A DNA stretch of 64,000 bases from contig PQWQ01000006.1 of the NCBI GenBank assembly GCA_002943765.1, positions 3,410,001 to 3,474,000 of the forward strand. The letters run 5' to 3'. Made by a program: the position numbers and the translations under genes. This stretch comes from Psoroptes ovis. Taxonomy: Eukaryota; Arthropoda; Arachnida; Sarcoptiformes; Psoroptidae. The notes beneath the pieces were generated by a model that worked only from the letters and a program-made list of their open reading frames with translations, was not told the DNA's origin and did not search any database. Positions 62,801 through 64,000 of the stretch are shown here, in pieces. Within the stretch, counting starts at the first letter, position 1; the number at the start of each line of letters is the position of its first letter.

Positions 62801-64000
62801 ATTTGTTATCTATTATCACCATTGATTGTGAAAATGATTTTCGTTTCATAATTCATTGTTGTTCCAAAATGACAATGCATAAAGAATGAATGTGTTTTTT
62901 TTTAGATTTTGAACACAGGTAGCATTTTGTTTCAGTTGTCTACTATCATCATCATTCGCCATTATGAACTTGCTGAAATCTGTTCATTGCGTGCCAATTT
63001 TAGCTACTGTGCGTGTTACATCTGTGTGATTTTTTTTGTACATTGTTTATTTCACTTTATCAACATCATCATTTTGAATGATATGCCATTGGACAATTTA
63101 TGTGTGTGTATTCAGCTAATTTCAATAAATCATTCAATCATTTGAATATGATGAATAAATCATTCTTTCAATGTTTTTGTCTGCGATTATTATATTAAAA
63201 TGAATTTGAGCGAATCAGATTGGATGAATTTGAAATGAATGAATAATTGTGGAAAACTAATAATAATCACCTTTTTTCAATATTTATTAGACATTTAAAT
63301 TGAAATGAAAAAAATAATCAAATATCTCAGAAAGTTTCACAATCAATTTTGGAACATTTTGTAAGAAATTAGGGAAAAAGTCTAAAATGAAATAAAAACA
63401 AAAAAAACACATTGACAATTTGATTGATCCTATTCGAAACGCATCGATTCAATAGTTTTTCATTTCTTTTTATCATCAACATCATTATTGAATCAAGTGA
63501 ATGAATTAACATTCAAACATTCACAAAACGATCAATCAAATTCACATTTTTGCAGCCATTTTTCATTCATTGATTAAGCCAATTGTATGTGTCTGTGTGC
63601 CTGTGTGTCTAAGATTTGACAATTAAATAGAAGAAAATGATTATTAAAAAGAAAGAAAGAAAAAAATCTCAATCAATAACATCAATTAATAATAACAGTT
63701 TTCTTTTTTTTTCAAAATGAAAATTATTTTCAATTAGATCAATGTGAAATGAGTGAAAATGAATGAAAATGAAGCAAAACAATTGAATTAATCATCAATG
63801 GAAAAAAAATACAGAAGCTGGGAATTGAAAGGCAAAAATAAATAAATTTCAAATGAATAAATAACAATTTGAACCTTGTCAAACATTTTTTTTTTCATTT
63901 TTGTCGTTTCAAATTTCGATTTGAAAATTCGATTATTTTTGTGTGTGTGTGTGAAATCTGTTTTTAGAAATCAAATCAATTCATAAGTCAAAGAAAACTT
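56868..64000. other. AT-rich non-coding region, possibly intronic
   Basis: No gene is well supported. There are (GT)n tracts near 57,528-57,542 and 57,872-57,892, TTA tracts near 58,766-58,784 and 59,660-59,680, a CTG/GTT tract at 59,811-59,830 and many ATG/CAT runs. A frame ending at 62,673 before a fair donor (AAAG/GTAAAC) reads DKRFERLSSFEFK at its end, but its phase and upstream splice site do not fit the exon at 50,100. A possible 13-bp segment bounded by TTTTTTTAG and GTAGCA lies near 62,906-62,918, too short to judge. Confidence 0.45.

Noticed and set aside
1..64000. tRNA, rRNA or CRISPR loci
   Set aside because: I saw no tRNA B-box in a cloverleaf context, no rRNA-like GC-richer blocks and no regularly spaced repeats with unique spacers.

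Overview
The window looks like arthropod nuclear DNA: very AT-rich throughout, full of short (ATG/CAT)n, (TTA)n, (CA)n and (AATG)n tracts, with very little coding sequence. The LTRs of its one large mobile element carry a TCAGTC-type initiator, which is typical of arthropod promoters. The low-complexity Ser/Asn/His-rich host exon would fit an acariform mite, but nothing in the sequence proves the species. I see no rRNA, tRNA, CRISPR or prokaryotic operon structure.

The dominant object is a complete, recent, minus-strand LTR retroelement at about 27,731-34,833. It has two nearly identical LTRs of about 432 bp, a Gag-protease-RT-RNase H frame of 1,233 codons, and a second frame of 815 codons that holds the rest of the integrase and, fused in frame to it, an Env-like glycoprotein. 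RT, RNase H and integrase are of Ty3/Gypsy type, and the Env has the signal peptide, furin site, coiled coil and C-terminal anchor expected of errantivirus-like elements. Unusual points are the break at a run of eight A inside the integrase zinc finger, the absence of a stop between integrase and Env, a Gag resembling that of BEL/Pao elements, no recognisable TGG primer-binding site, and a 32-37 bp direct repeat flanking the element where 4-6 bp is expected.

Two other mobile elements are visible. A 147-bp MITE at 5,079-5,225 is flanked by TTAA on both sides and has CCCTT-starting terminal inverted repeats, so it is of piggyBac type. A 1,274-bp element at 55,592-56,865 with 22-bp inverted repeats and TA target duplications contains a heavily mutated Tc1/mariner-like transposase.

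The only host coding sequence I can support well is one exon on the + strand, 50,100-50,805. It encodes a 235-residue Ser/Asn/His-rich N-terminus ending in a hydrophobic signal or anchor segment and stops at a clear splice donor. Two upstream segments with good splice signals but no open frame (16,853-17,082 and 38,320-38,373) may be 5' untranslated exons of the same gene. If so, the retroelement lies antisense in one of its introns. The rest is AT-rich intergenic or intronic DNA with microsatellites, a few inverted repeats and weak short ORFs, noted region by region.
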